Shown here one piece after another: positions 1-10,476 of a stretch of 32,390 nt of DNA. Each line of letters opens with the position of its first letter. Position 1 is the stretch's first letter. The notes beneath the pieces are model-generated. The model was not told the DNA's origin. It saw nothing but the letters and a program-made list of their open reading frames with translations, and did not search any database. Origin of the DNA: Deltaproteobacteria bacterium (lineage in GTDB: Bacteria; Desulfobacterota; Syntrophobacteria; Syntrophobacterales; Syntrophobacteraceae); contig JAAYUJ010000563.1 of NCBI GenBank assembly GCA_012517775.1, positions 1 to 32,390 of the forward strand. The letters are read 5' to 3'. The position numbers were made by a program, and so were the translations under genes.

Positions 1-1234
1 ATCCCAGGACCGTCTGGACTCTTGCGAGGTTCGGGTTCAGGGTGGCCGCCTGCCGTGCGGCCTCCATGGCTCCATCGAGGTCTCCCGTGGAAAGCCGCAG
101 CTCCGCAAGCCTGGCCCAGGCCAGTGGATTGCCGGGGCTGAGCCGGACCGCATTCTTGAGGCTTTCCAGGGCGCCTTTGATGTCGAAGTGGGCCTGCTGA
201 GCATAAGAGAGGGCCACACGGGCGCCTGAAGAAACAGGGTCCGTTCTGGTGGACTTCCTTGCGAGTTCGAGGGCCTTCTGTTTCTCGTTCTGAGCCACGG
301 CGATGACGGATTGAAGCGCAAACGCCGGGGCATGGAGGGGGTCGATCTCCAAAGCACGGGCGATGTCGGTTTCCGCCTCGTTCACCCGTCCGACGGACAG
401 CAGAAGTGCTGCTCGATAGGTGAAAAAACGGGGATCGAGGATACCGTCCGAGGTTTTCGGAAGGGATGAGAATGCCGAGGCTATGTCATTTTCCCAGTAG
501 CTCTCGATGGACCTTCCAACGTCGGCGGCCCAGTCCCCATGGTCTCTGACTGCAAAATCATGGCGCTGAAAGTCCAACACCGGCGGATAGTATATGGCCC
601 AATGCACTGCATCCCTTGGGCGGACGACTACAAAGGACTCGGGAGCACTCCCCTCCCGTGCGAAAGCCGACTGGCCGCCTGTCAGCGTCAGGCTTCCGAC
701 TTCATTTTCAGTCGTCACACTTCCTTCAAAGACGGAGACTGAGGAGCCCCCCGAATCGACTTTGATGACGAACTCGGTTCCTCCAATGGCGGCATTCATG
801 AACGGTGTGATGACCTTGAGCTTTTTCGGTTTTCGGCTGAAAAAATGAATGGACCCGCCGATCACCCTCAGGAGGAGCGTCTCTTCCCTGTCCGCACTGA
901 CAAAGGTGATGACGGTATTCTGGTCGAGCCGGAGGACGGAGCCGTTCTGGAGCACAACCGCCGCCCTGCTGTTCTCCCCCACGCGAACCATATCCCCCTC
1001 GCGATAGGTGTCGTCCAAATGAACGGGTGACCAAGTCGTCTCAGAAGCTCTTCTGGCTTCGACGGTTCCCTCGACGGATACGACTCGCGCCGCCCATTCC
1101 GCATCCTTGGCGGCTTCAGCTTCAGAGGCATGAGCACGGACGGGGATGCATCTTATGAAGATGTTGATGGCGAGCAGGAGGGAGATGAAGAGACAGAGCG
1201 CAGTCAGAAGAAAGGGTCTTCCTTCGGTCCGCAT
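1..1234 (-). CDS. FecR-domain protein with C-terminal TPR repeats (partial, runs off left edge)
   Basis: Open minus-strand frame from ATG at 1234 to the window edge, missing from the ORF track because it has no stop in the window. N-terminal hydrophobic signal/anchor (MRTEGRPFLLTALCLFISLLLAINIFI); FecR-like segment GDMVRVGENSRAAVVLQNGSVLRLDQNTVITF; TPR-like repeats toward the C-terminus (ARALEIDPLHAPAFALQSVI..., LKNAVRLSPGNPLAWARLAELRLSTGDLDGA). Confidence 0.8.
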   Translation of the reverse strand, partial: MRTEGRPFLLTALCLFISLLLAINIFIRCIPVRAHASEAEAAKDAEWAARVVSVEGTVEARRASETTWSPVHLDDTYREGDMVRVGENSRAAVVLQNGSVLRLDQNTVITFVSADREETLLLRVIGGSIHFFSRKPKKLKVITPFMNAAIGGTEFVIKVDSGGSSVSVFEGSVTTENEVGSLTLTGGQSAFAREGSAPESFVVVRPRDAVHWAIYYPPVLDFQRHDFAVRDHGDWAADVGRSIESYWENDIASAFSSLPKTSDGILDPRFFTYRAALLLSVGRVNEAETDIARALEIDPLHAPAFALQSVIAVAQNEKQKALELARKSTRTDPVSSGARVALSYAQQAHFDIKGALESLKNAVRLSPGNPLAWARLAELRLSTGDLDGAMEAARQAATLNPNLARVQTVLG

Positions 1235-1640
1235 AGTTTGTCCTCGTTGTTGAAGAGGGTGATTCCCCCTTCAAAACCCGTTCGCTATCTTGCCTCCAAG
1301 ATTTCCGTGCCCTCCTTTTCAGGATTCGGTTCCAGTGGACAACGGATTCATGAGAAAACCTCACGGCAAATTGCGTAACGTAAACTGAAATGGTGATCGG
1401 CTGTGGATAATCCACTTTCGTAGGGCTGAGATTGACATGGGCGGCAAAATGGAAAGACGGAGGAACCAGGCATAGGGCGGCGAGGCAGCTGAAGTGCCAC
1501 AGATCCTGAAAGCGGTCAATGTTCTAAAACGTACCCCTGTTTCCATATGGGAATATTCTCGCTGGTCTCAGAGGATCGTGTCAATCTCACGTGTAGGGTG
1601 TTTAATTTATTTCATATACGTCCGGCGCAAGAAATGCAAT

Positions 1641-1668
1641 CATGAAATCCCTGACCAGGGATTTCATG
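1641..1668. other. Perfect 13-bp-arm inverted repeat with 2-nt centre (CATGAAATCCCTG-AC-CAGGGATTTCATG)
   Basis: Direct reading of the sequence; lies between azlD (3' end) and the FecR/TPR gene (5' end). Confidence 0.9.
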
Positions 1669-1747
1669 GTGAATGCCTCCCAATGTAAAGCGTATCCCTC
1701 TGCGACATCCAGGAGACCGGGAAAGACAAACTCACGGCACACGCAGA

Positions 1748-2073
1748 TCAGAGAACCCTCTCCAGGGCCCAGAACAGCAGCATCCCCAGGACGACGGTTC
1801 CCCCAAGGGATTTGGTCTTGATGGCAAACAGGAAAGTCGGGATGGCAGCGAGGGACTTGGTGTTGAGAAAATCGAGATGGCGGGAACCACTGGAGACGAA
1901 GAGCTCACCGAAGATGAGAGCACTCAGGATGGCCACGGGGATGAGATTGAGCCATTCAACAAACCATTCCGGCAGGTTGCGTTGTGTGAGAAGGATGACG
2001 GGAAGCCACCTCGGCAGATACGTGACAATCCCCATTCCCAGGACGAGGATCAAGTATTCAGGATGGGTCAACG
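1748..2073 (-). CDS. azlD: AzlD-family branched-chain amino acid transport protein
   Basis: THPEYLILVLGMGIVTYLPRWLPVILL..., typical AzlD size and N-terminal motif. Probable TTG start overlapping the 3' end of azlC (start approximate; the track ORF extends to 2140). Confidence 0.8.
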
Positions 2074-2777
2074 GATGCCGCCTTTCCACGAAGGTGCTGC
2101 TTGATAGCGAATCCAGCCGTAGCAGCGACAAGGGATGCAATGATCACGTATGCATTTCCCGGTATCAGAACCGCTCCGATAATGGCGAGGCCCCCTGATA
2201 TCACGGCTGTGAATGCGTAGACTCTCCCCCGGAGCTGATAGACCAGGAGACAGAGAAACATGGCACTGAGGGCGTAATCCATGCCTAGGCTTCCCTCTGG
2301 AATGAACTGCCCCCCATATCCTCCGAGCACCGTGCTTAGAACCCAGACCGCGTTGGAAAATTGGTTGACCACGAGGGCCCTCCCCGAGTCCCATGCTCCC
2401 TCTCTGAACCTGGCCGTATTCACCGCAAAGCTCTCATCGGTGACTCCGTATGCAAATACCGTCAGGAAGAGTGGGCGGGCATCGCGACTCAGGTGAACGC
2501 TCAAAGCGGAGCTCATAAGCAGATGTCTCAAGTTCACCATGAAAGTGGTGATGATAATGGGAAAAGCCGATGAACCGCCGGACAGCATGGAAACCGCTAT
2601 GAACTGGGCACTGCCGGCAAAAACGAGAAGGGACATGAGCCCGATTTCATGGGGGCGCAGACCCGCCTTCTGGGCGAGCACTCCAAAGGCAAGGCCAATG
2701 GGAAGATATCCGAGGCATATGGGCCAGGCAGCCTTGAAGCCGTCCCGCACCATGCTCCATGAAAACCCTTTTTCCAT
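2058..2777 (-). CDS. azlC: AzlC-family branched-chain amino acid permease
   Basis: AAWPICLGYLPIGLAFGVLAQKAGLRPHEIGLMSLLVFAGSAQFIAVSML is characteristic of AzlC; overlaps azlD. Confidence 0.9.
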   Translation of the reverse strand: MEKGFSWSMVRDGFKAAWPICLGYLPIGLAFGVLAQKAGLRPHEIGLMSLLVFAGSAQFIAVSMLSGGSSAFPIIITTFMVNLRHLLMSSALSVHLSRDARPLFLTVFAYGVTDESFAVNTARFREGAWDSGRALVVNQFSNAVWVLSTVLGGYGGQFIPEGSLGMDYALSAMFLCLLVYQLRGRVYAFTAVISGGLAIIGAVLIPGNAYVIIASLVAATAGFAIKQHLRGKAASVDPS

Positions 2778-2879
2778 ACTCTCCAGTGGAATTCTCAGCT
2801 AAGAAACGTATTTCGGCAAGTCTCAGCTGACTCCGTGATTTCTGTGGTAAGTCCGTCGCTTTTCATGGTTCAGGGTAAT

Positions 2880-2984
2880 TTCTCAATAGATCCAGGTAAT
2901 GACAGGATTGTAGGTCGGGTTTCCATACCCGACACCCTGGCGCAAAAGCTCCCGGGATTGGAATCCCCACCTGCTTGTCAAGAG
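2880..2984 (+). repeat. ~105-bp palindromic REP/BIME-like element, copy A
   Basis: TTCTCAATAGATCCAGG...GTAGGTCGGGTTTCCATACCCGAC...CCCGGGATTGGAATCCCCACCTGCTTGTCAAGA; aligns with the copies at 6697, 7704, 20094, 22313 and 24374. Intergenic between nadC (3' end) and azlC. Confidence 0.85.
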
Positions 2985-3038
2985 GGTGAGGTGCAAGCAG
3001 CCTCGGGGGGCGGAGGCAAAGGGAGGAGACGATATTCT

Positions 3039-3896
3039 TCATACTTCCAGCCACGCTTCGGGGAAGTTGACTTCCATGCTGATATCGATGGCCCGGGCAG
3101 AGTGAGTCAAGGCCCCACAACTGACGAAATCCACACCGGTTTCAGCGATTTGACCGATTCTTTCGAGCGTCACCCCTCCGGAGGCTTCGAGTAAAGCCCG
3201 GGACCGGTTGCAAATCACTGCTTCCCGGAGCATCTCCAGGGAGAAATTGTCGAGAAGGATCACATCGGCACCGGCATCCAAGGCTTCTTCCAACTCCTCG
3301 ATGGTTTCCACTTCCACTTCGATCTTCAGAAGGTGGGCGGCATGCCTTCGCCCCCTCTCCACCGCCTGCCGCACTCCTCCGGCGGCGGCGATATGATTAT
3401 CCTTGATGAGAATTCCGTCAAATAATCCAAAACGGTGGTTCACTCCCCCTCCATGGCGGACAGCTGCTTTCTCAAGTTCCCTCCAGAGGGGAGTGGTCTT
3501 TCTTGTATCCAGCAGTCGGCAGGAACCTCCGCTCATGGCATCGACCATCCGGCGTGTGAGGGTTGCAATGCCGCAGAGCCTTTGAAGGAGGTTGAGAGCA
3601 GTGCGCTCCCCCGAGAGCAGTGCCCTCATTGATCCTTCCAGTGTGAAAGCGGGCACATCGGCTTCAATGGTGTCACCATCCGTGAAAGCACTCCGAATGC
3701 GGACGTCGGAGTCAAGGAGCTCGAAAACCCTGCGAAAGGGATAGGAACCGGAAAGCACGAATGACTCTCGACCGAAAACCACCGCCTTGCCACGGGCATC
3801 CGAAGAAATGGTGGCATCAGTGGTAATGTCTCCATGACCGATGTCTTCCTGTAATGCGAGAGCAATGAGACTGTCAAGCCGACCGATCATGCTCAT
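3039..3896 (-). CDS. nadC: Nicotinate-nucleotide pyrophosphorylase (carboxylating), quinolinate phosphoribosyltransferase
   Basis: LALQEDIGHGDITTDA, SGERTALNLLQRLCGIATLTRR, LLDTRKTTPLWRELEKAAVRHGGGVNHRFGLFDGILIKDNH, all diagnostic NadC motifs. Confidence 0.97.
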   Translation of the reverse strand: MSMIGRLDSLIALALQEDIGHGDITTDATISSDARGKAVVFGRESFVLSGSYPFRRVFELLDSDVRIRSAFTDGDTIEADVPAFTLEGSMRALLSGERTALNLLQRLCGIATLTRRMVDAMSGGSCRLLDTRKTTPLWRELEKAAVRHGGGVNHRFGLFDGILIKDNHIAAAGGVRQAVERGRRHAAHLLKIEVEVETIEELEEALDAGADVILLDNFSLEMLREAVICNRSRALLEASGGVTLERIGQIAETGVDFVSCGALTHSARAIDISMEVNFPEAWLEV

Positions 3897-3897
3897 G

Positions 3898-6576
3898 TCA
3901 CTCCTTTGCGGCGGCGTTTGCTTTCAGGGAGTTGATACGACTCATCTGATGACGCAACTTGTCAATCTTCTCACTCAACCGGCCTCCCTTTTCCCTCTCC
4001 TTCTCAATGACTTCAGCAGGTGCTTTCTGGAGATAATCCTCGTTGGACAGCTTCTTCTGCGTACTGCCGTATTCTCTTTCAAGTTTTGCCATTTCTTTTT
4101 CTAGACGTCTGGCCTCAACATCGAAATCGATGATGTCCTTCAAGAGGACGAACACTTCCACCTTCCCGGCAATGGTACTCGCTGCAACCCGCGGTCGCTT
4201 CGTGTCACCCGCGTCTCCGATTTCCAGCCGGGATACCTTGGCCAGATCGGAGACCATTCCTCCGTGTCGCAAGAGGAGCTCTTTTTCCATGGTGTCGTCA
4301 CACCAGCACTTCACTTCCACCCGCGTTGCCGGCGGAACGTTCATCTCTCCCCGAATATTTCGAATTCCGCTGATCACACCCATAAGGCAATCCATTTGTG
4401 CTTCAGCTTCGGGATCCAACCGCTCCGGTTCCGGCCGTGGCAAGGAACTCTTCATAATGGAATTCCCCTTGTGGGGAAGCTTCTGCCAGATCTCTTCCGT
4501 CACAAAAGGCATGATGGGATGAAGAAGAACGAGCACCCGCTCGAGGACTGTCACAGAGACTGCCTGGGCAAGGGATCTGGCTTCGGGGTCTGTCCCGTAG
4601 AAATCAGGCTTCACCATTTCGAGGTACCAGTCGCAGTACTCATGCCAGAGGAATTGATAGAGAGAGCTTGCATACTGGTTGAAATGGTAGTTTTCCATGG
4701 CCTCGTCCACTTCGTCTACGACCCGCTGCAGGCGACTGAGAATCCAGCGGTGGATGAGGCTGGAGGGATGCAGAGGAATTGTGACAGGCTCCTGGTTTCC
4801 ATCGAGATTCATGAGGACGAGCCGGGCCGCATTCCAGATCTTGTTGACAAAGTGCTTGTAGCCTTCGATACGTTCGGGGGAGAGCTTCACATCCCTACCC
4901 TGAACGGCAAAAGCGGTGAGAGTGAACCGAAGGGCGTCCGTTCCATACTGATCCATCATGATAAGGGGATCGATAACATTCCCCTTGGACTTGCTCATCT
5001 TCTGACCTTGAGCATCCCGAACGAGAGCATGGACATACACATCATTGAAAGGAATCTCGTTCATGAAGTGGATACCCATCATCATCATGCGGGCTACCCA
5101 GAAATAGAGGATATCAAAACCCGTGACCAGCACCGACGTGGGATAGAACTTGTTCAAGTCCGGTGTCCGATCCGGCCATCCCAAGGTCGAGAAAGGCCAG
5201 AGCGCGGAACTGAACCATGTATCGAGCACGTCCGGGTCCTGCTCGAGGTGGTCATTTCCGCAGTCGGGGCAAGCAGTGGGGTCTTCCATGGAGACAATGG
5301 TTCTCTCACATGCTTTGCAGTACCAGGCGGGAATGCGGTGCCCCCACCAGATCTGCCTGCTCACGCACCAATCCTCGAGATTCTCCAGCCAAATGAAGTA
5401 ATCCTTCTCCCATTTTGCAGGAACGATACGGGTTCTGCCTTCCCGAACCGCCTCCATGGCTTTTTGGGCAAGGGGTTGCGTGGCGACGAACCACTGGAGG
5501 GAGAGCATCGGCTCCACCACGCTCTTGCACCGATAGCAGTGGCCCACGCGGTTCTTGTGACTCTCGATTCTTGCAAGAAATCCCCCCTTTTCCAGATCCT
5601 TGAGGATCTGCCTGCGGCAGGCATAGCGGTCCATTCCCCTGTAAGGTCCTGCCTCATGGGTCATGGTTCCGTTTTCTGCGATGACCTGAATAGACTCCAG
5701 ATGGTGTTTCCGGCCGATCTCAAAATCATTGAAGTCGTGGGCAGGGGTAATCTTGAGCGCACCAGTGCCAAACTCACGATCCACATATGGGTCCCCAATG
5801 ACGGGAATGTGCCGCTTCAGAATGGGGAGGATCACTACCTTGCCTATGTGTGCCTTATAGCGGGGATCTTCAGGGTGAACGGCAACCGCGGTGTCTCCGA
5901 GCATGGTTTCAGGTCGCGTTGTCGCCACCACAAGGGCTCCTTTCCCAACCGCCAGTGGGTAGCGAATATGGTAGAGGTGGCTGTCCAGTTCCTCTCCTTC
6001 CACTTCGATATTAGCCAGGGCGGTCATACATCGAGGGCACCAGTTGATCATTCGCTTGCCCCGGTAGATCAGTCCCTCTTCGTAGAGGCGCACGAAAACC
6101 TCTCGAACCGCCCTGGAGAGGCCTTCATCCATCGTAAAACGCTCTCGTGACCAGTCGCATGAAGCTCCAAGCCGTTTCAGCTGATTGATGATGATTCCGC
6201 CGTATTTCTGTCGCCAGTCCCATACCCGATTTAGAAACTCTTCTCTTCCAAGACTGTGCCGATCAGTTCCCTCCTGGGCAAGCTGACGCTCTACGACGTT
6301 TTGTGTGGCAATGCCCGCGTGATCGGTTCCGGGAACCCACAAGACCTCAAAACCCTTCATGCGCTTATATCGACAAAGAATATCCTGGAGGGTGTTGTTC
6401 AGTGCATGTCCCATGTGCAACTGCCCGGTCACGTTGGGAGGAGGAATGACAATGCTGAAGGAAGGCTTCGCATTGTTCTCGTTCGCCCGGAAATAGCCCT
6501 GCTCCTCCCAATGCCTGTACCAGCGGGATTCCACCTCTTTGAATGTGTATGCTTTAGGCATTATGCCTTCACTCAT
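3898..6576 (-). CDS. valS: Valyl-tRNA synthetase
   Basis: [31 protein letters not shown] (HIGH motif), [13 protein letters not shown] (KMSKS), C-terminal coiled-coil arm; 892 aa. Confidence 0.98.
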   Translation of the reverse strand: MSEGIMPKAYTFKEVESRWYRHWEEQGYFRANENNAKPSFSIVIPPPNVTGQLHMGHALNNTLQDILCRYKRMKGFEVLWVPGTDHAGIATQNVVERQLAQEGTDRHSLGREEFLNRVWDWRQKYGGIIINQLKRLGASCDWSRERFTMDEGLSRAVREVFVRLYEEGLIYRGKRMINWCPRCMTALANIEVEGEELDSHLYHIRYPLAVGKGALVVATTRPETMLGDTAVAVHPEDPRYKAHIGKVVILPILKRHIPVIGDPYVDREFGTGALKITPAHDFNDFEIGRKHHLESIQVIAENGTMTHEAGPYRGMDRYACRRQILKDLEKGGFLARIESHKNRVGHCYRCKSVVEPMLSLQWFVATQPLAQKAMEAVREGRTRIVPAKWEKDYFIWLENLEDWCVSRQIWWGHRIPAWYCKACERTIVSMEDPTACPDCGNDHLEQDPDVLDTWFSSALWPFSTLGWPDRTPDLNKFYPTSVLVTGFDILYFWVARMMMMGIHFMNEIPFNDVYVHALVRDAQGQKMSKSKGNVIDPLIMMDQYGTDALRFTLTAFAVQGRDVKLSPERIEGYKHFVNKIWNAARLVLMNLDGNQEPVTIPLHPSSLIHRWILSRLQRVVDEVDEAMENYHFNQYASSLYQFLWHEYCDWYLEMVKPDFYGTDPEARSLAQAVSVTVLERVLVLLHPIMPFVTEEIWQKLPHKGNSIMKSSLPRPEPERLDPEAEAQMDCLMGVISGIRNIRGEMNVPPATRVEVKCWCDDTMEKELLLRHGGMVSDLAKVSRLEIGDAGDTKRPRVAASTIAGKVEVFVLLKDIIDFDVEARRLEKEMAKLEREYGSTQKKLSNEDYLQKAPAEVIEKEREKGGRLSEKIDKLRHQMSRINSLKANAAAKE

Positions 6577-6696
6577 ACGAATGCTCCCTCAAGGCTCATA
6601 TACCCCTGCTTCTGTCGAGCAAGACATCGGCAACCGGCAGAGAATCCGAAGTGTCCTACCGCCCCGCCGCAGAAGCGAATACGGCGATCTTGCAGC

Positions 6697-6802
6697 TTCT
6701 CGATAGGTGTACATCACGGCAGCTTTGCAGATGGGGTTTTCATACACCTCACCCCCGTGCAAAGGCTGCCGGGATTGAAATCCCGACTTGCCTGTTGAAA
6801 AA
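6697..6802 (+). repeat. ~105-bp palindromic REP/BIME-like element, copy B (diverged left half)
   Basis: TTCTCGATAGG...GGGGTTTTCATACACCTC...GTGCAAAGGCTGCCGGGATTGAAATCCCGACTTGCCTGTTGAAAAA; the right half matches the family. About 20 nt past the stop of the 6822-7547 gene. Confidence 0.75.
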
Positions 6803-6821
6803 GCACGCAGAGTCCGTGATG

Positions 6822-7547
6822 TCAGGAAAAATCTTTCTTTAGGTTCTCGATTTCTTCGCGAAGCAGAGTCCGTACAATATCCGGCAGCCTGGCCTCCACG
6901 ATCTCCCTTATTGTCTGAGTCAGCTTCGATTCGATTTGATCGATCAATTCATCGAGGTCCCGGAACTCGTATGGTTCCGCCATCACTGGCACTTCTTCCG
7001 ATATGGACGCGGCGGTTGCCTTCGTTTCCAATCCCGCAGGCAGTCGCTCCCCGCCGCTGGAGCCCACCTTTTTGTCATCTCCCATGTCAAGGAGCTTTTC
7101 GAAGTCGTCCTTCTCTCCGTCCTTCAATAGAAAATCGAGATCAGAATCCAGTCCCTCCAGTGACCCCGTTTCCTCTTTCCTGGAGGTCCCAGAATGGATG
7201 TTCCCTCCTTTGTCCCCGCCATGAGAGCGGCTCTCCTGCTCAAGTTGCGGTTCAAGTTCGACCGTCTCGTCAAATCCGAATTCTTTTAACAAATCCGCCT
7301 CGAGAGTGTCTGCCTCTCTATCATCCTGGTCCACGTCCAGAGCACTCAGGTCCAGTTCTCCATCCGCATCCAGGATTTCTTCATCTGCATCAGGTTTTGC
7401 AGCTTTTTCTTCGAGTCCGAGTTCAATGATATCCTCAAGGTCGATGATGTCTTCATCAAGTTCTTCTTCCTCCGAGAGGATTCCCAGATTCCTGGAAGGT
7501 CTGCTATCGTCCTGTTCCCGATCGAGGCTTTTTTTTGCTTTTTTCAT
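6822..7547 (-). CDS. Highly acidic, likely disordered protein with PopZ-like C-terminal helix
   Basis: Start MKKAKKSLDREQDD at 7547. Asp/Glu-rich centre; C-terminus LIDQIESKLTQTIREIVEARLPDIVRTLLREEIENLKKDFS resembles the PopZ/DUF2497 C-terminal segment. Confidence 0.75.
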   Translation of the reverse strand: MKKAKKSLDREQDDSRPSRNLGILSEEEELDEDIIDLEDIIELGLEEKAAKPDADEEILDADGELDLSALDVDQDDREADTLEADLLKEFGFDETVELEPQLEQESRSHGGDKGGNIHSGTSRKEETGSLEGLDSDLDFLLKDGEKDDFEKLLDMGDDKKVGSSGGERLPAGLETKATAASISEEVPVMAEPYEFRDLDELIDQIESKLTQTIREIVEARLPDIVRTLLREEIENLKKDFS

Positions 7548-7703
7548 ATGGTTTCTCTCACAGATCCCGAGGCTTGAATGGCACATCGTTCGTGGTGGTA
7601 TCGAACCACGAAAGCCATCTAAATGTATTTGACGGCGCGAAAAGGCAGTATTGTAATTCTGCACATGCAACCGCGAAATATCCGCTTGTTCTCCATGAGG
7701 AAC

Positions 7704-7809
7704 TTCTCAACAAGTCCTGGTGACAAATGCATGCTGGGTCGTGTTCCCATACCCCGCATCTGTGTGCAAACCCTGTCGGGAGTGGAATCCCGACCTACTC
7801 ATCGAGAAA
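7704..7809 (+). repeat. ~105-bp palindromic REP/BIME-like element, copy C
   Basis: TTCTCAACAAGTCCTGG...TGGGTCGTGTTCCCATACCCCGC...GTGCAAACCCTGTCGGGAGTGGAATCCCGACCTACTCATCGAGAA. About 50 nt downstream of the dgt-like stop. Confidence 0.85.
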
Positions 7810-7858
7810 ATACCTCCATGAAAAGCAAGCAACCGATACCACGCGGAAAAATTCCCTG

Positions 7859-8965
7859 TCAAGGCGCATATTGATTGGGAGCAGATCCTCCGACCTTCAT
7901 CCATGGCCGGGGAAGGAACAGCCGGCTGTAAAGATCCAGGGCATAACGATCGGTCATTCCCGCAATGTAATCACACACCTGGCGTTCCCGAGAAGAGCCC
8001 GCCTGGAATACACCCAATTCACGGCAAAAGACAGTATCATCTTCCATAAACACAGCGTAAAGATCTCCTATGATTTTCTTTACGCGCCTGAATTCCTGCC
8101 TGAACCGGGGCAAATCATAAACACGCTCGAAGAGGAACGCACGCAGTTTATCCACTCTCTCCAGCATCTCCTCACTCAACCTGATTTCGGATAGACCGGC
8201 ATCAAGACTGGTATAGATAATATCCTCAACGAGTCTGTGAATTCTCCCGGCATGACTGTCTCCCACGTTATTCCGAATATCATCGGGAATATCGTGGTAA
8301 TTTAGAATCTCAGCCCTCAAGGCGTCATCCAGATCGTGATTCACATACGCGACAATATCTGCAAGCCGGACGACCTGGCCCTCAAGAGTCGTCGCCTTTT
8401 GCTCAGGATCCCCCAGGATCGGTCTTGATCTTCCTTTCGAGTGTTTGATGATTCCATCCCTCACTTCGAAAGTCAGATTGAGCCCCTGTCCCTCCTTTTC
8501 CAGTTCATCGACAATGCGAAGACTCTGCTCATTGTGAAAAAAACCGCAGGAAACCAGATCGTTGAGCGCACGCTCGCCTCCATGCCCGAACGCAGTGTGC
8601 CCGAGGTCATGTCCCAGTGCGATTGCCTCGATCAGATCTTCATTTAGAAACAGAGCACGCCCGATGGTTCGGGCAATCTGCGAAACCTCCAGCGTATGAG
8701 TCAGACGAGTCCTGTAGTGGTCGCCGGTAGGAGAGAGGAAAACCTGGGTTTTGTGCTTGAGGCGCCGGAAAGCCTTACAGTGGACGATCCGATCCCGATC
8801 CCTTTGATATGCCGTCCTCAGAGGACACTCCGGTTCTTCCCTGAGCCGACCTCGCGTCAACTCGCTCAACTGCGCCTGGGGAGCAAGATTTTGCCTTTCC
8901 CTTTGCTCCAGAGCAAACCGAAGTGGTCGCCCAAGCATTTCCGGGAAATGTCGGGAATCAGCCAT
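7859..8965 (-). CDS. dgt: Deoxyguanosinetriphosphate triphosphohydrolase-like protein (HD domain)
   Basis: YQRDRDRIVHCKAFRRLKHKTQVFLSPTGDHYRTRLTHTLEVSQIARTIGRAL...AIALGHDLGHTAFGHGGERAL: HD-domain dNTPase signature. Confidence 0.95.
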   Translation of the reverse strand: MADSRHFPEMLGRPLRFALEQRERQNLAPQAQLSELTRGRLREEPECPLRTAYQRDRDRIVHCKAFRRLKHKTQVFLSPTGDHYRTRLTHTLEVSQIARTIGRALFLNEDLIEAIALGHDLGHTAFGHGGERALNDLVSCGFFHNEQSLRIVDELEKEGQGLNLTFEVRDGIIKHSKGRSRPILGDPEQKATTLEGQVVRLADIVAYVNHDLDDALRAEILNYHDIPDDIRNNVGDSHAGRIHRLVEDIIYTSLDAGLSEIRLSEEMLERVDKLRAFLFERVYDLPRFRQEFRRVKKIIGDLYAVFMEDDTVFCRELGVFQAGSSRERQVCDYIAGMTDRYALDLYSRLFLPRPWMKVGGSAPNQYAP

Positions 8966-9279
8966 CTACTGGTGCTCCGCCCCTTTTGTCTCACGAGGTG
9001 AAAATCCCTCACCCAACATATCCGCTCTCCCACAAATCATCGACCGCTTTCAGTTCATGCCGCGATGGTAAAAACACGCTCGCTCTGATATATGATCATG
9101 ACCTAACACCTGTATTTCCAGGATCACATGCTTGGAAAGTGTAACCCAATTTAGACAGAATGGTGAGCCGTGACGATCGGACTCACCTGAAAACACAAGG
9201 CCGATTCCAAAAGGCGAGGAGGCATGTTTTGCCACTCCTGCCTATTGGGCAACAGTTCTTGAAATTGTAAACGAGACCG

Positions 9280-10470
9280 ATGTTGACAACCCTGACGCGA
9301 TATCTTCTCAAAGAACAGCTCATTCCCCTGAGCATTTGCTTTCTTGGGCTCAGTCTCATCCTGATCACAGGTCGACTGCTTCAACTCACACGCTATCTTT
9401 TCGTCTCCTCGGTCAACCTGTGGGACTTTGCCGAACTCATGGGCTTTGCCATGCCCAAGCTCATTATTTATGCCTTTCCAATGGCCACTCTCATCGGGAT
9501 TCTACTGGCATTGCTGCGCTTGAACAGCGACAGTGAGCTCATTGCACTTCGCGCCGCGGGAATCGGCTTCGCCCAGTTGTTTCCAGCCATATTTCTCGTG
9601 GCAAGCCTCGCGACGCTGCTCTCTTTCTGCAACAGCATCTACCTGCTCCCCCAGGCCAATACCTCGTTTCAGAACAAACTGAAATCCATCGGTCGCATCA
9701 GCATACCGGCGATTCTCACAGAAGGCACGTTTATCGACCTAATCCCCAATCTGGTCTTCTTCTTTGACTCCGTGAAAACAACTGAGCTCACTGTGAAAGG
9801 CATTCTGGTACAGGATCAAAGACAACCGGACATAAGGATCGTTATCATTGCCGAGAGTGCTCAGATCGCATATCAGAAAGACTTCAGCCACATCATCTTC
9901 AAAATCCGCAATGGCATTATCACACGAATCCCTGACAACCTGAAGGAGGCGCAGGCCATCACCTTCAAGACCTATGAACTCTCTCTCGCTCTTGATGAGA
10001 TCTTCGGCAGTCTTTCCACCGGATCCAAAGGGAGAAAGGAAATGAACCTGACGGAGCTCTATCGCGCGAGCTACGGCGACCAGAAGAAAGCCGATCCCCG
10101 TTTTGCCCTCGAATTCCACAACAGACTGGCTCTCCCAATGAGCTGCCTGTTTCTCGGTCTGGCGGGCGCCCCGCTTGGAGCTCTCTTCCGCCAGCGAAGC
10201 CGATTGACGGGCATTACTCTTGGCATACTCATCTTTTTGGCCTATTACCTGGGACTTTCCGCCGGCAGGGGGCTGGGGGAGAATCGGTTGGTTTCTCCTC
10301 TAACAGCCATGTGGACCCCAAATCTCTGCACTGCTTTCCTTGCCGCTTATCTTTGGATCAAGATAAACAGGGAAGCACCTTTTGGACCGGTCATTTTGTG
10401 GACCCGCATTCTGCGGAGATTTCCCCGAATACGGGATTTCTTTTTTCGAAGAACTACAAGGACTCGCTAG
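9280..10470 (+). CDS. lptF: LPS export ABC transporter permease LptF
   Basis: YjgP/YjgQ-family topology; LTRYLLKEQLIPLSICFLGLSLILITGRLLQLTRYL, MPKLIIYAFPMATLIGILLALLRLNSDSELIALRAAGIG; followed by lptG. Confidence 0.92.
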   Translation: MLTTLTRYLLKEQLIPLSICFLGLSLILITGRLLQLTRYLFVSSVNLWDFAELMGFAMPKLIIYAFPMATLIGILLALLRLNSDSELIALRAAGIGFAQLFPAIFLVASLATLLSFCNSIYLLPQANTSFQNKLKSIGRISIPAILTEGTFIDLIPNLVFFFDSVKTTELTVKGILVQDQRQPDIRIVIIAESAQIAYQKDFSHIIFKIRNGIITRIPDNLKEAQAITFKTYELSLALDEIFGSLSTGSKGRKEMNLTELYRASYGDQKKADPRFALEFHNRLALPMSCLFLGLAGAPLGALFRQRSRLTGITLGILIFLAYYLGLSAGRGLGENRLVSPLTAMWTPNLCTAFLAAYLWIKINREAPFGPVILWTRILRRFPRIRDFFFRRTTRTR

Positions 10471-10476
10471 TCTTCC

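Noticed and set aside
4264-6150. 628-aa plus-strand ORF antisense to valS
   Set aside because: Lies entirely opposite a confident valS; composition (His/Pro/Arg-rich, no domain) is typical of a codon-bias shadow ORF.
7306-7632. Ser-rich plus-strand ORF
   Set aside because: Antisense of the Asp/Glu-rich coding region; poly-Ser is an artefact of the complementary codons.
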